From: Vigna angularis
Lineage: Eukaryota; Streptophyta; Magnoliopsida; Fabales; Fabaceae
Assembly (NCBI RefSeq): GCF_016808095.1
Contig: NC_068977.1
Span: 30,467,364 to 30,531,363, forward strand
Length of the DNA: 64,000 nucleotides
Direction: 5' to 3'
How positions within the stretch are numbered: position 1 is the first letter of the stretch; each line of letters starts with the position of its first letter. This document shows, piece after piece, positions 13,301-25,300 of this stretch. Both the position numbers and the translations under genes were made by a program. The notes under the pieces were generated by a model, which saw only the letters and a list, made by a program, of their open reading frames with translations, did not search any database and was not told the DNA's origin.

Positions 13301-16300
13301 CGAATGACCTCCAGTGCTCGTCACGTGAAACTCGGCTAAGAGCTTGGGAATCCAACTCGACTTAGCTGATAAAACCAGCCTTCCTTTGTAGTGAAGGCGG
13401 TCATTCTCCAACGTATAGGCTTTATGGCTATTTGGGTCCCCCTGACATCCTCTATTATCTTTCGCAGCGTGTCATCCTCCTCCACTTCTTTCAAAACCTC
13501 CTGAAAATGGTGCTAGTAGGGCCTGGAAATAGCTCGCAGTTCAGCCTCCTCCATACCACCTTCTCCTTTCCGAGATAATGCGTCTGCGACTTTGTTTGAA
13601 CTGCCCAGCTTATAAACAATTTTAAAATCGTAACCCATCAACTTAGCTATCTAGTTCTGCTGGTTGTGCGTCGTTGTCCGCTGTTCCAGCAAGTATTTGA
13701 GGCTGCGCTAGTCGGTGTGAACCACAAACCTCCTCCCTAATAGATAGGGTCGCCAGTGTTGGATGGCCAATACCACCGCCATCAACTCTTTCTCGTATAT
13801 AGACTTACTTCTAGATCCCTCCGACAGCGCCTTGCTAAAGAAAGCAATGGGCTTCTTATTTTGCATCAGCACAGCCCCCACGCCACACCCCGAAGCATCA
13901 CACTCCACGTGAAATTCTTGCGTGAAATCGGGCAACGCCAGGACCGGTGCAGATGTCATCACTGCCTTCAGAGTATCCATGGCTGTCTTGGCTTGCTCTG
14001 ACCATTCAAACTTTCCTTTTTTCAACAATTCGATGAGGGGTTTTGCTAATTCCCCATATCTCTGCACGAATCTCCTATAGTACCCCGTTAAGCCCAAAAA
14101 TCCCCTCAACGCTTTCAAATTTCTGGGTTCTTCCCACTCCAACACGGCCTTAATTTTATCTTGGTCCATCTCCACTCCTTTCTCCGATATATGGTGTCCC
14201 AAGTATTAAATTCTCCTTTTCCCAAACTCGCATTTTTTCCGATTTGCCACCCAGTTGTTCTGTTCCAGCAGCTGCAACACAAGCTTTAAATGTTGAAGAT
14301 GCTTTTCCCATGAAGGGTTGTACACCAAGATGTCGTCAAAAAAAACGAGCACCCATTTCCTCAAGTAAGGTGCCATTAATCTGTTCATGGCGCTTTGGAA
14401 TGTTGTTGGTGCATTCGTCAATCCAAAGGGCATCACCAAAAATTCGAATAAGCCCTGATGCATTCTGAAAGCAGTCTTGTGGACATCTTCTTCCCCCATG
14501 TGTATCTGGTGATATCCCGCTTTCAAATCCAGCTTAGAGAAGAACCTTGCACCTCTGAGCTCATCCAAAAGTTCCTCAATAACTGGGATTGGAAATTTAT
14601 TTGGGACGGTACCCTTGTTCAAGGCCCTGTAATCCACGCAAAATCTCCAGCTTCCGTCCTTCTTCTTTACCAAAATCACGGGGCTGGAGAAAGGACTCTG
14701 GCTTGGCCTTATGATCCCCGCACACAGCATATCCGAGACTTGCTTCTCAATTTCCTCTTTCATGAGGTAAGGATACCTATAGGGTCGAACATTTATAGGA
14801 TTTATTCCTTCTTGGAGTACTATGCAGTGTTGGGCATCCCGTGAAGGGGGTAATCCTTCTCTCTCCTGAAACACCCGAAAGTGGGCATGCAGAACTGCTC
14901 TGATCTCCACCTGCTGCTCCTCGGTCAGTTCGCCCAACACATCACCGCCTGTCCCCTGCTCCACTACGCACAATTCCCAAACTAGAAACCATGACTCAGC
15001 ATCCATTATCTTGACAAGTGTGTCTGGGTCTACCAGTTGTCTTGACAGCGCTGGATCTCCTTTGATCATCATCCTCTCACCTGCCACTACGTACTGCATG
15101 GACATATCCTTCCAATTAATAACTACCTCCCCCAATTTCGCCAACCAAGCAATGCCCAATATCAGATCAACTCCCCCCAGTTCAAACACATACATGTCTT
15201 CTTCCACCTCAACGTCTCCCAGCTTCAATCCCACCTTCTCGCAACGTCCACTTGTCCACTTCTTACGACCGTCCCCCAAACTCACGGCGTAGGTGGGTGT
15301 GGCAACCACTCGTAAACCCAGTTCCTCCACCACGCTTCGGCCAATGAAATTGTGGCTGGCCCCACTGTCGATCAGGACGACCACCCTTCTCTCCCCTATC
15401 ATTCTGATCAACTTCATGGTCTTGGGAGGTGTCAGCCCCTCCGCCGAACAGGTCGACAGCTCCAGGGCATTCGCTTCCGTGCTAGAATTTTCCCCCAATT
15501 CCTCCTCCTCATCCTCCGCTAGTAACAAGACCCTTAAACTCCTCTCCGCACATCGATGGCTCGGCGCGAATGGTCCGCCGCATCGGAAGCACCTTCCTTC
15601 TTCCCGCCTCTTCAGAAACTCTGGATAAGGTAAGTTTCTGACCATTCTTCCCCTGTTGTCGCCCCCCGATGGGTTATTACCTCTCGCATGGGCGTTACTT
15701 GCCGTTGATGATCCCTCCCTTCTGGTCGTACCAACTCCCTCTGCCCCACCGGTCCGCGTCGTGAAATTACGTTCACCTTCGCTCCTAACGATCGTCGAAG
15801 CGGCTCGCGTGCTCATGGAATTCACTTTCACTCCGTTCCAGACTCCACCACATGCTCGATTCATGGCGTCTTCAACATCCCTCGCCACCCTTATCGCGAT
15901 CATCAAATCTGGAGGATATTGGATTCGCACTTGGCCTTTGATCTCTTCTCGTAACCCCGCTAGGAAGAATCCCAATATCAACTCCTCCGATAGCCCCTGG
16001 GTCTGACCCAAAAGTGTCTCAAAGCTCCTAACATACTCCTCCACCGTCCCATCTTGCCTCAACGTTGCCATCTGTTCGAACACGGTGCCCCTGAACCCAC
16101 CTCTGAAGCGATTAATCAGCCCAGCTTTCAATCCCAACCACGAACGATTCTTGGTTTTTTCCCTCCAATATTTGAACCAGTAACTCGCGCTCCCTTCCAT
16201 GCTAATGTAGGCGAGTTCAACCTTGTCCTCCTCCGCCACCCTCTGGATGTCAAAGAACCTTTCTGCTCTGTTAATCCAACTATGCGGCTCCACCCCTTCA

Positions 16301-19300
16301 AACGATGGCAACTCCACCCTTTTCTGCCAATTCTGCGGTATTCCCCCATAGTTGCGTCTTTCGGGGTTATCATTCACAGAGTTGCTACTCCCTTCCGTGC
16401 CACCCCCCTGATTATTCTAACCTCCACCCATCAACCTCATCATTTGTTGTAGGTCACATCTGATCGCAGCCGCCTCCTCCTTAATTCCTTCCATCGTAAT
16501 CTCCAGATTATCTAATCTTCCCTCCGTTTGGCTATTCATCGCTGATCCTGCCGCCTTCGGTAATCCGGCAGGTCGAACCAAATGATAGGTTCTTTACTCA
16601 AGAACCTATAGGAAACCCCGTTTACACACACAGAACTCACAATTCAGACTATAAATCCTCTTTGTATTACCAACCAATCAAGAATGTTGGATACAATTGA
16701 GTAAAAGAGAGCTTAACCTCTCCCTACAGGACCAAAGTATTCCTGTCAACGAATAAGACTCCAAAAAACTCCCTACTATACAACTCCTAACCTCCTTTTA
16801 TACAAACTACTAACAGAACTAACAGAAACCCAACCCCCTGCTTCCTAACTGCCTTGGCAGTTAGGCTATGTGGCTTTTCTCCTCCTCTTATATACAATTA
16901 ATTCCCTAACAATCTAATTTATTGTAACTGCCTTATCCAACTTCATTGAACATACTCATTACAATGAAGAAGCGCCATGTAAAAAGTTATAGGTATCCCC
17001 AACAAATCTCAAAAGAAATTAAACCAGAAACAATATATGGATATGATTACATAATGACGGATTTGTTCAGACCTGTGGATGAACACGAAGTCGTTCCCTC
17101 AACACCATGACCCAAGCTGGTCTTGACCCAGATAAGAAGAATCCTTGATAATTACCAATATTCTTAAAAATAGTAATTTGTTGACGAGGTGATCCATTAG
17201 ATGTCTCCTCCCTGGAATATGCATCCAAGGGCACACGAACAAATCTCAAATTTCTAAGCCTGGAAACATTGGTAGTGCCAAGGCCAACCGATCCTCCTGC
17301 TGATGCTGAATCCTCAACTTTAGAAGTACCATCTGGACTTTCATAAAGATAAGCATGGTAACAAAGAATAGTTCCATCACTCAAAACCCCAAAAAGAAAT
17401 GGACGGCTATGTTGCCCAGACCATCTCTGCATAGCCAACTCTACAACCTTCATATCTGGTACCTTTTCCTTCCTCCCTTGGCTGACCACTCCATCTCTAT
17501 CCCCCATTTTAGAATCTTTCAGTACTTCTTTCATCAGAGCATCAACAAGATGGCTTTTTCCAGACATAAAATTTTCCACAGAAAAGACACAATTGAAATT
17601 GGGGACATCAAATATTTCAAGGTTGCCATTATCAAAACAAACAACACAATAAATATCCCCATGGTCCTGAGCAGCACCATCAGTACCATCAATAGCCTCG
17701 CCAACACCAGTAGAAAGCCACGCATCAGTACTAGTCTTCCTCAGCCAAGGCTCAGGTCCTTTATCATGATACAGTGTGCATGAAGAAACTGATCCCTTGG
17801 TACTCTCGAATGAAGCTGGTGAAGTGACAGAAATTGTGCAGGTAATAGGATCTGTAAATTGAAATGACAAGGAAAAAGGCATCACAAAAAGAGGGGAAAA
17901 CAAAGCTAAATAGCATCTATAGATGCCTGCACCGTGTAACTCAATCCTTGATTATAGGTTCCAAAATAGTGAAAACAAGCAGCACAAGTAACGCAAGCAT
18001 ATAATAGACAAAGAGGACAAAGCTTATGAGGGCTATGAAAGTGGAAATTAAAAATATATATAATTTGTTAGAAGGAAAATAACTAACCAAGAGTTTACCT
18101 CCAATCAGAAGACGAACACTTCCATCACTCATTCTGAGTAAGACAAATGGATCAGCTATAGAAACAGAAAGTGCTATGGCACTCTCAGAAGCAGAACCAG
18201 ATTCTGAATTTGAAGCTCCAAAGGTTATATCTTGGGTCATAAAAGAACCGTCTAGAATTCGAGCCCCACGTTCATAGACTTGGATAACTCGACGCCTACG
18301 AATAAAAACTGGGACAGCATTAGTTGTATTTCTATAATTATGGAAAATTGTGACAAGACATTGGACTAGATGAAAATTAACAGGGAAATAAAGGTACATA
18401 GAAGACACTTTCCATTTCACCAGCAAGTGATAACAGTTCATGGCTCCATGCAATATGAAATCAATAATCCCAGCCAAATGGTAAAGATCTACTAACCAAG
18501 TAAATTATAACCCATCTTCTAATTTTATTCTTACAGAAACATCAATAACCAACCAATAAAGACCCACCTTCCAAATAAATTTCCCGCAGCAAGTGTTTTT
18601 CCTTGAACATAATAGTCCACACTTTCAGTAACCTCACTCAGAAGATCGGCTGTTTCTAGTACCTGTTAAAAATTAGCCAAGAAAACACAGGTAACTTCGT
18701 TATGCAAACCATGACAAACTATTATCATTTTAATTTTGCAATAAATACGGATAACACATCAAGGAGCGGATGAGCTTTGAAGCAAGAATAAAGCCTCAGT
18801 CAACCAACTTTTTAAGTTAAAATTGATGTTGAAGCTTGACATGTCCCCCTTAATCAAACAAAGGATTATTTTCCTTAATTTTCTTTTATTGTTCATGCAT
18901 GTGATTGAGTTTTCCCTTATTTACTATATAAATATGAAAACCCGAATTTCATGAGCAGTCCAATTAAATGCCTCTCCATTGCCAGCAAGCTAAACTTTTC
19001 TACAAACAAGTGGACTTCTAGTTCCCAATCTTGCAAAACTTAATTCACTAAAGAAACCCAAATTTTCAAGTGTTAGTTCACCCTTCATCTGTCCTGCTTC
19101 CCAAAGAGCAAAGGGTGAAGAAAGCTGATTTGCCGCTCAGCCAACAGAGACAAAACTAGAGATGATAAAGACATGGAGGATTTGTGAATAAAACTCGGAA
19201 GATTATAGATACTGTGATTAGATGCCCACATTGCTTGCATAGGAGAGACCTATAAGTCAATTTCCATTTAAGAAAATTAACAATAAAAATATTAAAAAAA

Positions 19301-22300
19301 GAAAATCAAAGGAAGTAAAGCAGTAAGTTGTAATACAAGTTTATAAAATACTTGACATCACGTATATAAACATACACATATAGAACTATCTCGGAAATGT
19401 TGTATTATAGGAACCGTTACTGATGTCATGTAATTCGCATACCCAATTAGGAGCTTGATTTAACCTCCCTACCATTTTGTTAAGGCACTGATGTAATACT
19501 TAAATTCCGCACCCCCAAATGATGACTACAAAGTCAATCCACAAATAAACATTAAAATCAAAACTTATTAGACTTTAGCCATATCTTATTGTTCTAAAAC
19601 TAAATACTGTATTTACCATTGTACGAGCCTCCAAACTAATAATAAGATAGGCATGATACTCATCATCATCATCAGCCAGCTTAGAAGAATCAGTATTATG
19701 AGAACGTGTGCTCTTATGATACACAGTCCAAATTCCTTTGCAACCAGGAAGTTCCACCTGAAAGTATGCATTATACAAAAAAAAGTATGAATGTTGCATA
19801 CCATTTGCAAGCTTCTCAATCAGAAATTGATTCATAATTCATAAGATTCTTTTTAGAGCATTCAGCAAATTGCTAAACAAACAACTAGATGGGTAGAAGT
19901 AGCATTAGTACATCACATTTAAATGCTTGATGTATCTAGTAATAATTGATTTATTATGCAATTGTAGTGATAAAATATAAAAAATTAAAGTTTCAGTAGT
20001 TTTGTAAATTGATATAAAGAAAAGGTTAAAAATTATATCATAAACATATTTCATATATTAAAACATGTCCCACCAACGAAAATTATGGACAAACCTCAGT
20101 AATCACTTCTGGACGAATTGATTGCCGCAAAACACACAGAGAACCATTCTTTCCATGACCAGAACAGCACACCTGCATGGTGGCTCAATATATGTAAATT
20201 AAAAATCATTGAGTGGAATTAAACTAAGACACAAGCATAATGTAAACAAACTCTATGGAATACTACTATTATACAAGAAGGTGGTACAAAGACTTCTTTC
20301 ACTCCCCGACCTTTTTCCATGTCTAAGCAAAAAGTAATAGAGCTTGGATTAAAACGGGTAACACAAGTTACTAACCAGTTCATAGTTACTCTGTTTCGCT
20401 ATCCCTGTAGCATTTGCATCAGCATTTATTCTTAAACCATATGAGAAGTCTTTCAAAGGACCAACATTAATCAATGAATCCCTCACAGCAAACGAGAAGG
20501 ACTTCTGCAGCAAAAATATAACTATTTAACTAGTTCAGCAAGTTTGATATGCAAAAGAAATTCAGAAAATACCACAGAAAAGACAACAAGGAATATATCT
20601 ATAAACAATCAAAAGACGTTAAGATGCCCACTAAATCTCACGAGACTTTTCCTCTATCCATATCAAGACACTACCTGAGCTGATTCTGTTCTATTTGGAG
20701 CAGACCCAAACAAGGAGAGCTCTTCGCCACTAACCATGTCTTGCAAAGTATCAGAAGGTGACCTCCGCAATCTCTTTGATGGAGCATCCACTTCAATATC
20801 ACCGACCTACAAAGTTGCAAGGGAAAATGTTATAAATTACTTCAGTGACAGAGAACACAGAAGTAATGAAAAAAGATGACAGCAGGCTTGCTAGAAATGT
20901 TGGTAGAACCCAAAAAACAAACTCATCTTCAATAGCATATTTGCATCTACTAAAAGAAATGGCTTTGAAATTATCAATCATAAGAAGGTAGAAGAGAAAT
21001 TCAAGACATCCATTACATACCTCTTCTTTTAAATTGGATGACAACAACGAACCACCAGATCCACAAGAAAATTGCACCAACATACTATCCCCTAACCGAC
21101 TGGCGAGAAAAAATAGACAATTCCCAATGGTCGTAATACCCTTATATAACAATGCAGATATTAGAAAAACTGGTCAACATGAAAATTAATCTGAAAATTT
21201 TAGATTTGAATCTATAACATTAACTCAACAGGTGTAGAATTTTCAAACTTACAGATGACAGAACTGAAGCTTTTGACTTGGAAAGATCAAGTCTCTGTAC
21301 AACCCTGAATGAAAAATAATAATTAATGGTTTATGTATAGAGGAAGCTATATCATAATTGTGTTTAGTAATGTCTTGAGCACATCAAAATACAACAGTTG
21401 GATGAGGGGATAATGCATCAACTCTTTCTTTTCTTCAATCACACTGCCTACTCTAGAATTCTTCAAAATGATTTCCATCTACCAATCTACTATAGATCAC
21501 AAATTTAAAAACTTAAACTATTTTTCCTTCTTTTGATAAAAACAAATAAAAAACTTTTGGGGTACAGAAACGCCTTCCACTTTCGAAAGAGAAGCATGAG
21601 ATGATAGCATGAAAAAATAAAAGGATAGACCACAAAACACTAAAAGACTGGTAAGATTATCTTTTATGCAAGAACATATTCCTACTATAAGGCTGTATTT
21701 ACTTATAGATTCCAATGAGGGTGAATGGATGGATTTAAGGATATAGAGAAGGGATTGTGGTGTTGTTTGTTTTAAGGAACAGAGAGATGAAAGTGAAGAT
21801 ATCTAAAGGAAAAGTTTGTGAATGATTTGATGGATGTCATAGATAAAAAAATGTTTAAATAGATTAAAATGTAAGATTACACTTTTGTCCTTGCAGCTAA
21901 AATTAATATAAAATAAAATCTTATTAGTTAAAATTAATTTAAAATAAAATCTAATAGTATTATTATTATTAGTTTATTATTACAGCAGCTTCTTCTTTCA
22001 CAGGAAATGCTGCTCAACCCACCAACCATCACAACACAGGAAATAGGACACGTCCTCAGCCAGGAAGGAAGCTACATCCCCACACAACCAACCACCACAC
22101 AAGCTCCACAAGAACCATTACACAACTGTCCAACGTCAACAGCACCTACCACCCACACGCACTATCACCACCACACCAGCGACCACACAACAAAATAACA
22201 CATTGAATCAGTTTCGCAATAAACAGAATCGGTTCTAAGGCAAGAGAATCCATTCTCAACTCCATAGAATCAGTTTCCATGATGTAGAATCAAATTTCGC

Positions 22301-25300
22301 CCCCATGGAATCAGTTCTGATGGTGTAGAATCAATTCCCACGTCCACATAATCGAATCTAATGGTTTCACAACATATTCTCCCCTCTCACAAATCACACA
22401 ACCTTAACAGCATCATGCAAGGATCATTCAATGTGATCTAAAACAAAAGCCATGGGCAATTTAGTAATGTTACATTATAAGGTTGGCTTGGTGGTAGAAG
22501 TTGGAAGGGAGAGTAGGAGAGATTGTGGATTCAACTCCCTTCACTAACAATTAGGAGATATAAAGTTGGCTTGGTGGTAAAGTTGGAAGGGAAGGAAGGA
22601 GAGACTGTGGGTTCAACTCCCCCACTAACATAATACTAACAACTAACATTTGCCAATTAAAAAAAAAATTGTATGTACTGTAAATCATCATGAATCTCTT
22701 CAGTTATGCGAGGATTTGAATCCCTGCCCATCCCGCAAATTCTCTCCCACAAATCCTCTCAAATTGGTTGAAGAAGAAAACACACAGGACACTCACATAC
22801 CCATCCACTTCAACAGTAATTAAGTGAAAGCAAACACTGTGTAAGTCAGTTGGAGTGTACTCTCAATCTACACATCTACCTCCTAATGAGCTTAAAATGA
22901 ACATATGACCCACAACATAAAGAATGTGAACAAACACAAGTAGAGGAATAGACTCGTAAGATTCTTTTATCCAAGTAAAATGACACATTCCTATTATAAG
23001 TCAGTTGGAGGGTACTATCAATCTACACGTCTACATCTTAATCAGCTAAAATTAACATAAGACCCACAACATAAAGAATGTGAATGAGGAGGATAAAAAG
23101 AAAAAGCAGCATACCTTCCATCATAAACAAGAGTAAGCAATAGCAGTTCGCCAGTTTTTGTAGACAGCAAGGCCACATCACTCAACAACCAAGTTGCATT
23201 GGCAGAATCAAGCTCCACGTTAAAACTTGATCTCAGTATCTCTTGACTGGAAATACAAAAGGGAATTGGGGTTATAAAAGCTAACATCCAAATACAATTT
23301 GCAAAAATTAGTTAATGTGCATACGAGGATTTCAAATGAGAGTATGAAAACTGAGGATAATGTCAAATAATTGCAAAAACTCGAGCCAAGAATGTTATTT
23401 CCTTTTAAATGAAGGGTATATGACAGAAAGAATCACCACCTATTGTCAGGTGAAACAGCATAGCTGTTCAAGGCCAATGAACAAGAAGCAGACTGCAAAA
23501 ACAACCTATATAATTAGATTATTCCCTGTATAGTGCAAACCAAAAACTGTAAAATGCAAGAATACACATACCCGCAAAACTACAATTAAATATGCCTCCG
23601 CAACTCATTTACCTGACTGTGATAATGAACAGTGTTAGCACCTATTACAAGAACACCACCTATTGGCGAGGGCACAGCAAGAAGCTTGTATGCATCGTGG
23701 GGGAGATTCTGGAAAAATTAATGCAACAGAAAAATTTACAAAAACAGTTTAGTGTGTAAAAAAGAGGGGGGAAATCAGAAGTCAAAAGATGCTCGAATTC
23801 AGAAATACATATGATTTCCATGAGGAAATATTACTCAAACCATAAGGTCTACATGGTCACATTGATTAATCACTTACTAAAGAGATCTCACATGGAAGAG
23901 GTGGTAAATTGTTAAAAAAAAAAAAGTCAATATAATAGACATCATTACTCACATTCACTTTTGTTAGCCTATATATTAAGGAACAACAAAACTAAAAATG
24001 TTTAAACAATATAATAGACACCATTAATTACACTATTTTTGTTTGGCTACAAGTACAAACAAAACTAAAATTTATATAATGAAAAGAAAATTATAAATAA
24101 AAAAAATATACATAGCAAACACCAATAAAGAGGTTAATAAACTAGCCATATCTTAAATACTCCAGCTTATCTAAAATATTGAACTGCAGAGGGTAAAAAT
24201 CTTCCATTCTGCTATTGTCAGTTTTGAAAATCACATTGAAGTGACATCTAGGCATCTACATTGAACTTACAGCAGCTGACCAAATAAGTGGATGCTGCTT
24301 TAAGGTTGTACTGATACTAAGTGCTGATATCATGCAAGTATGATGCTTCCATGAGACACGCCCAGCCCAAGTGAGTTCACGTTCATGTAAAATAACCATT
24401 ACAGGTTCAATGTAGCCTGTACAACACATTAAATCAATACTTGTTAAGTAAAAATTAACACAAACTTATGCATATTACTATCTTTTCATGCAAAGAAAAT
24501 AGATACTCAAGTAATGCAATAAAGCACCAGAATCAAAATCCCTTATATTTTTATTTTAAATGATTATTGTAAATTACAAAATTAGTTAATTCAGTTTTTG
24601 ATCCAGAAACAACACAGCTAATTATTCAAATTATAAAAGAGGGCTACCAAATAAGCAAACAGAAAATAAATTTAAGAAACGTGTCATTTTAATCAAACCA
24701 ACAGTCAATATTTTATCGTGCACAAACGCAATAAATGCTTATTTATACATTTGAACCATGTATTATAATAAAAAAGTCTGTCTCTGTCCTTGGTGTATGA
24801 ATGAATGAAATATATGCATATAGAAAATAAAATTGTTATTAGTTCATAACTAAAGAATTAATGTGCAAATCCATTATGCCTTGTTTGGCTGAGGCAGGGT
24901 TCATAAGTAGGACTTGTTAAAGTACATAAGTAGGCCTTGTTATTTCAAACTTAAAGGAACAATTTTTCTGTGTTTCACTAAGGCAGGGTTCAGTTACAAA
25001 GACAATCTCTTTTTCTTCTAACATTTATTATGGCTATATTAAAGTCACGAGTTCTATTTCACTGTGAGGGAAATAAATTTGCAGAATGATTCATCAACTG
25101 GAGCCGGTAACTTTCTCATGGATTAATGTGATTCCTGTCCCTTCTAGTGATTCATACATACTTGTTGCTGCTGATATAGGGAGACAGATGGTTTCATTTT
25201 TCTTTAATTTTGCAGCCTTTGGATTAAGCCCAATTTTCTTGTTCTCCCCAACATCCCACAAAATCAGGAAAGAAATAAGAATACCATACGATTAACAACC

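Larger units (their letters stand above)
11748..16911 (-). mobile_element. Complete Ty3-gypsy LTR retrotransposon in CPSF160 intron 17
   Basis: The element is bounded by LTRs at 16583-16911 (5' LTR in element sense) and 11748-12077 (3' LTR), each TG...CA on either strand. It is flanked by a perfect 5-bp duplication ATCTA at 11743-11747 and 16912-16916. A purine tract (element strand) at about 12081-12094 adjoins the 3' LTR as the polypurine tract. A candidate primer site beginning TGGTTCGACC follows the 5' LTR, but I cannot name its tRNA. The internal gag-pol runs in the order gag, protease, RT, RNase H, integrase, which is Ty3-gypsy order. Near the integrase C terminus, HPIFHVSQLKK and VLIEW resemble the chromovirus end. 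Orientation is the same as CPSF160. Total length is 5164 bp. Confidence 0.96.
21691..22841. mobile_element. Composite insertion in CPSF160 intron 8 (possible Tourist/PIF-type MITE)
   Basis: The 42 bases ending at 21691 (GTAAGATTAT..CTACTATAAG) recur at 22956-23000, where they continue into a repeat that also starts at 22843. The simplest reading is that sequence from 21691 to 22841 was inserted into an older tandem duplication. The ends are GGCTGTATTTACTT and, inverted, CACAGTGTTTGCTT, weakly similar. TAA lies at both edges (21688-21690, 22842-22844), as in PIF/Harbinger insertions. Inside are a CA-rich tract (about 22010-22200), a phased GAATC repeat and a tRNA-like doublet. It could equally be several nested events. 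Confidence 0.35.

Noticed and set aside
14244..16452. Several 74-132 codon plus-strand frames inside the gypsy element
   Set aside because: Antisense shadows of gag-pol; none resembles a known protein such as an antisense env-like product.
16560..16582. Assignment of the gypsy primer site to initiator tRNA-Met
   Set aside because: The sequence after the 5' LTR is TGGTTCGACC.. and not TGGTATCAGAGC; I cannot match it to a named tRNA.
22007..22198. 63-codon Thr/His/Pro-rich open frame in CPSF160 intron 8
   Set aside because: CA-rich low-complexity DNA on the strand opposite to the gene, with no domain and no splice context.
22484..22620. True tRNA gene at the A/B box pairs
   Set aside because: The boxes are there, but no cloverleaf stems or anticodon arm could be built around them by eye.
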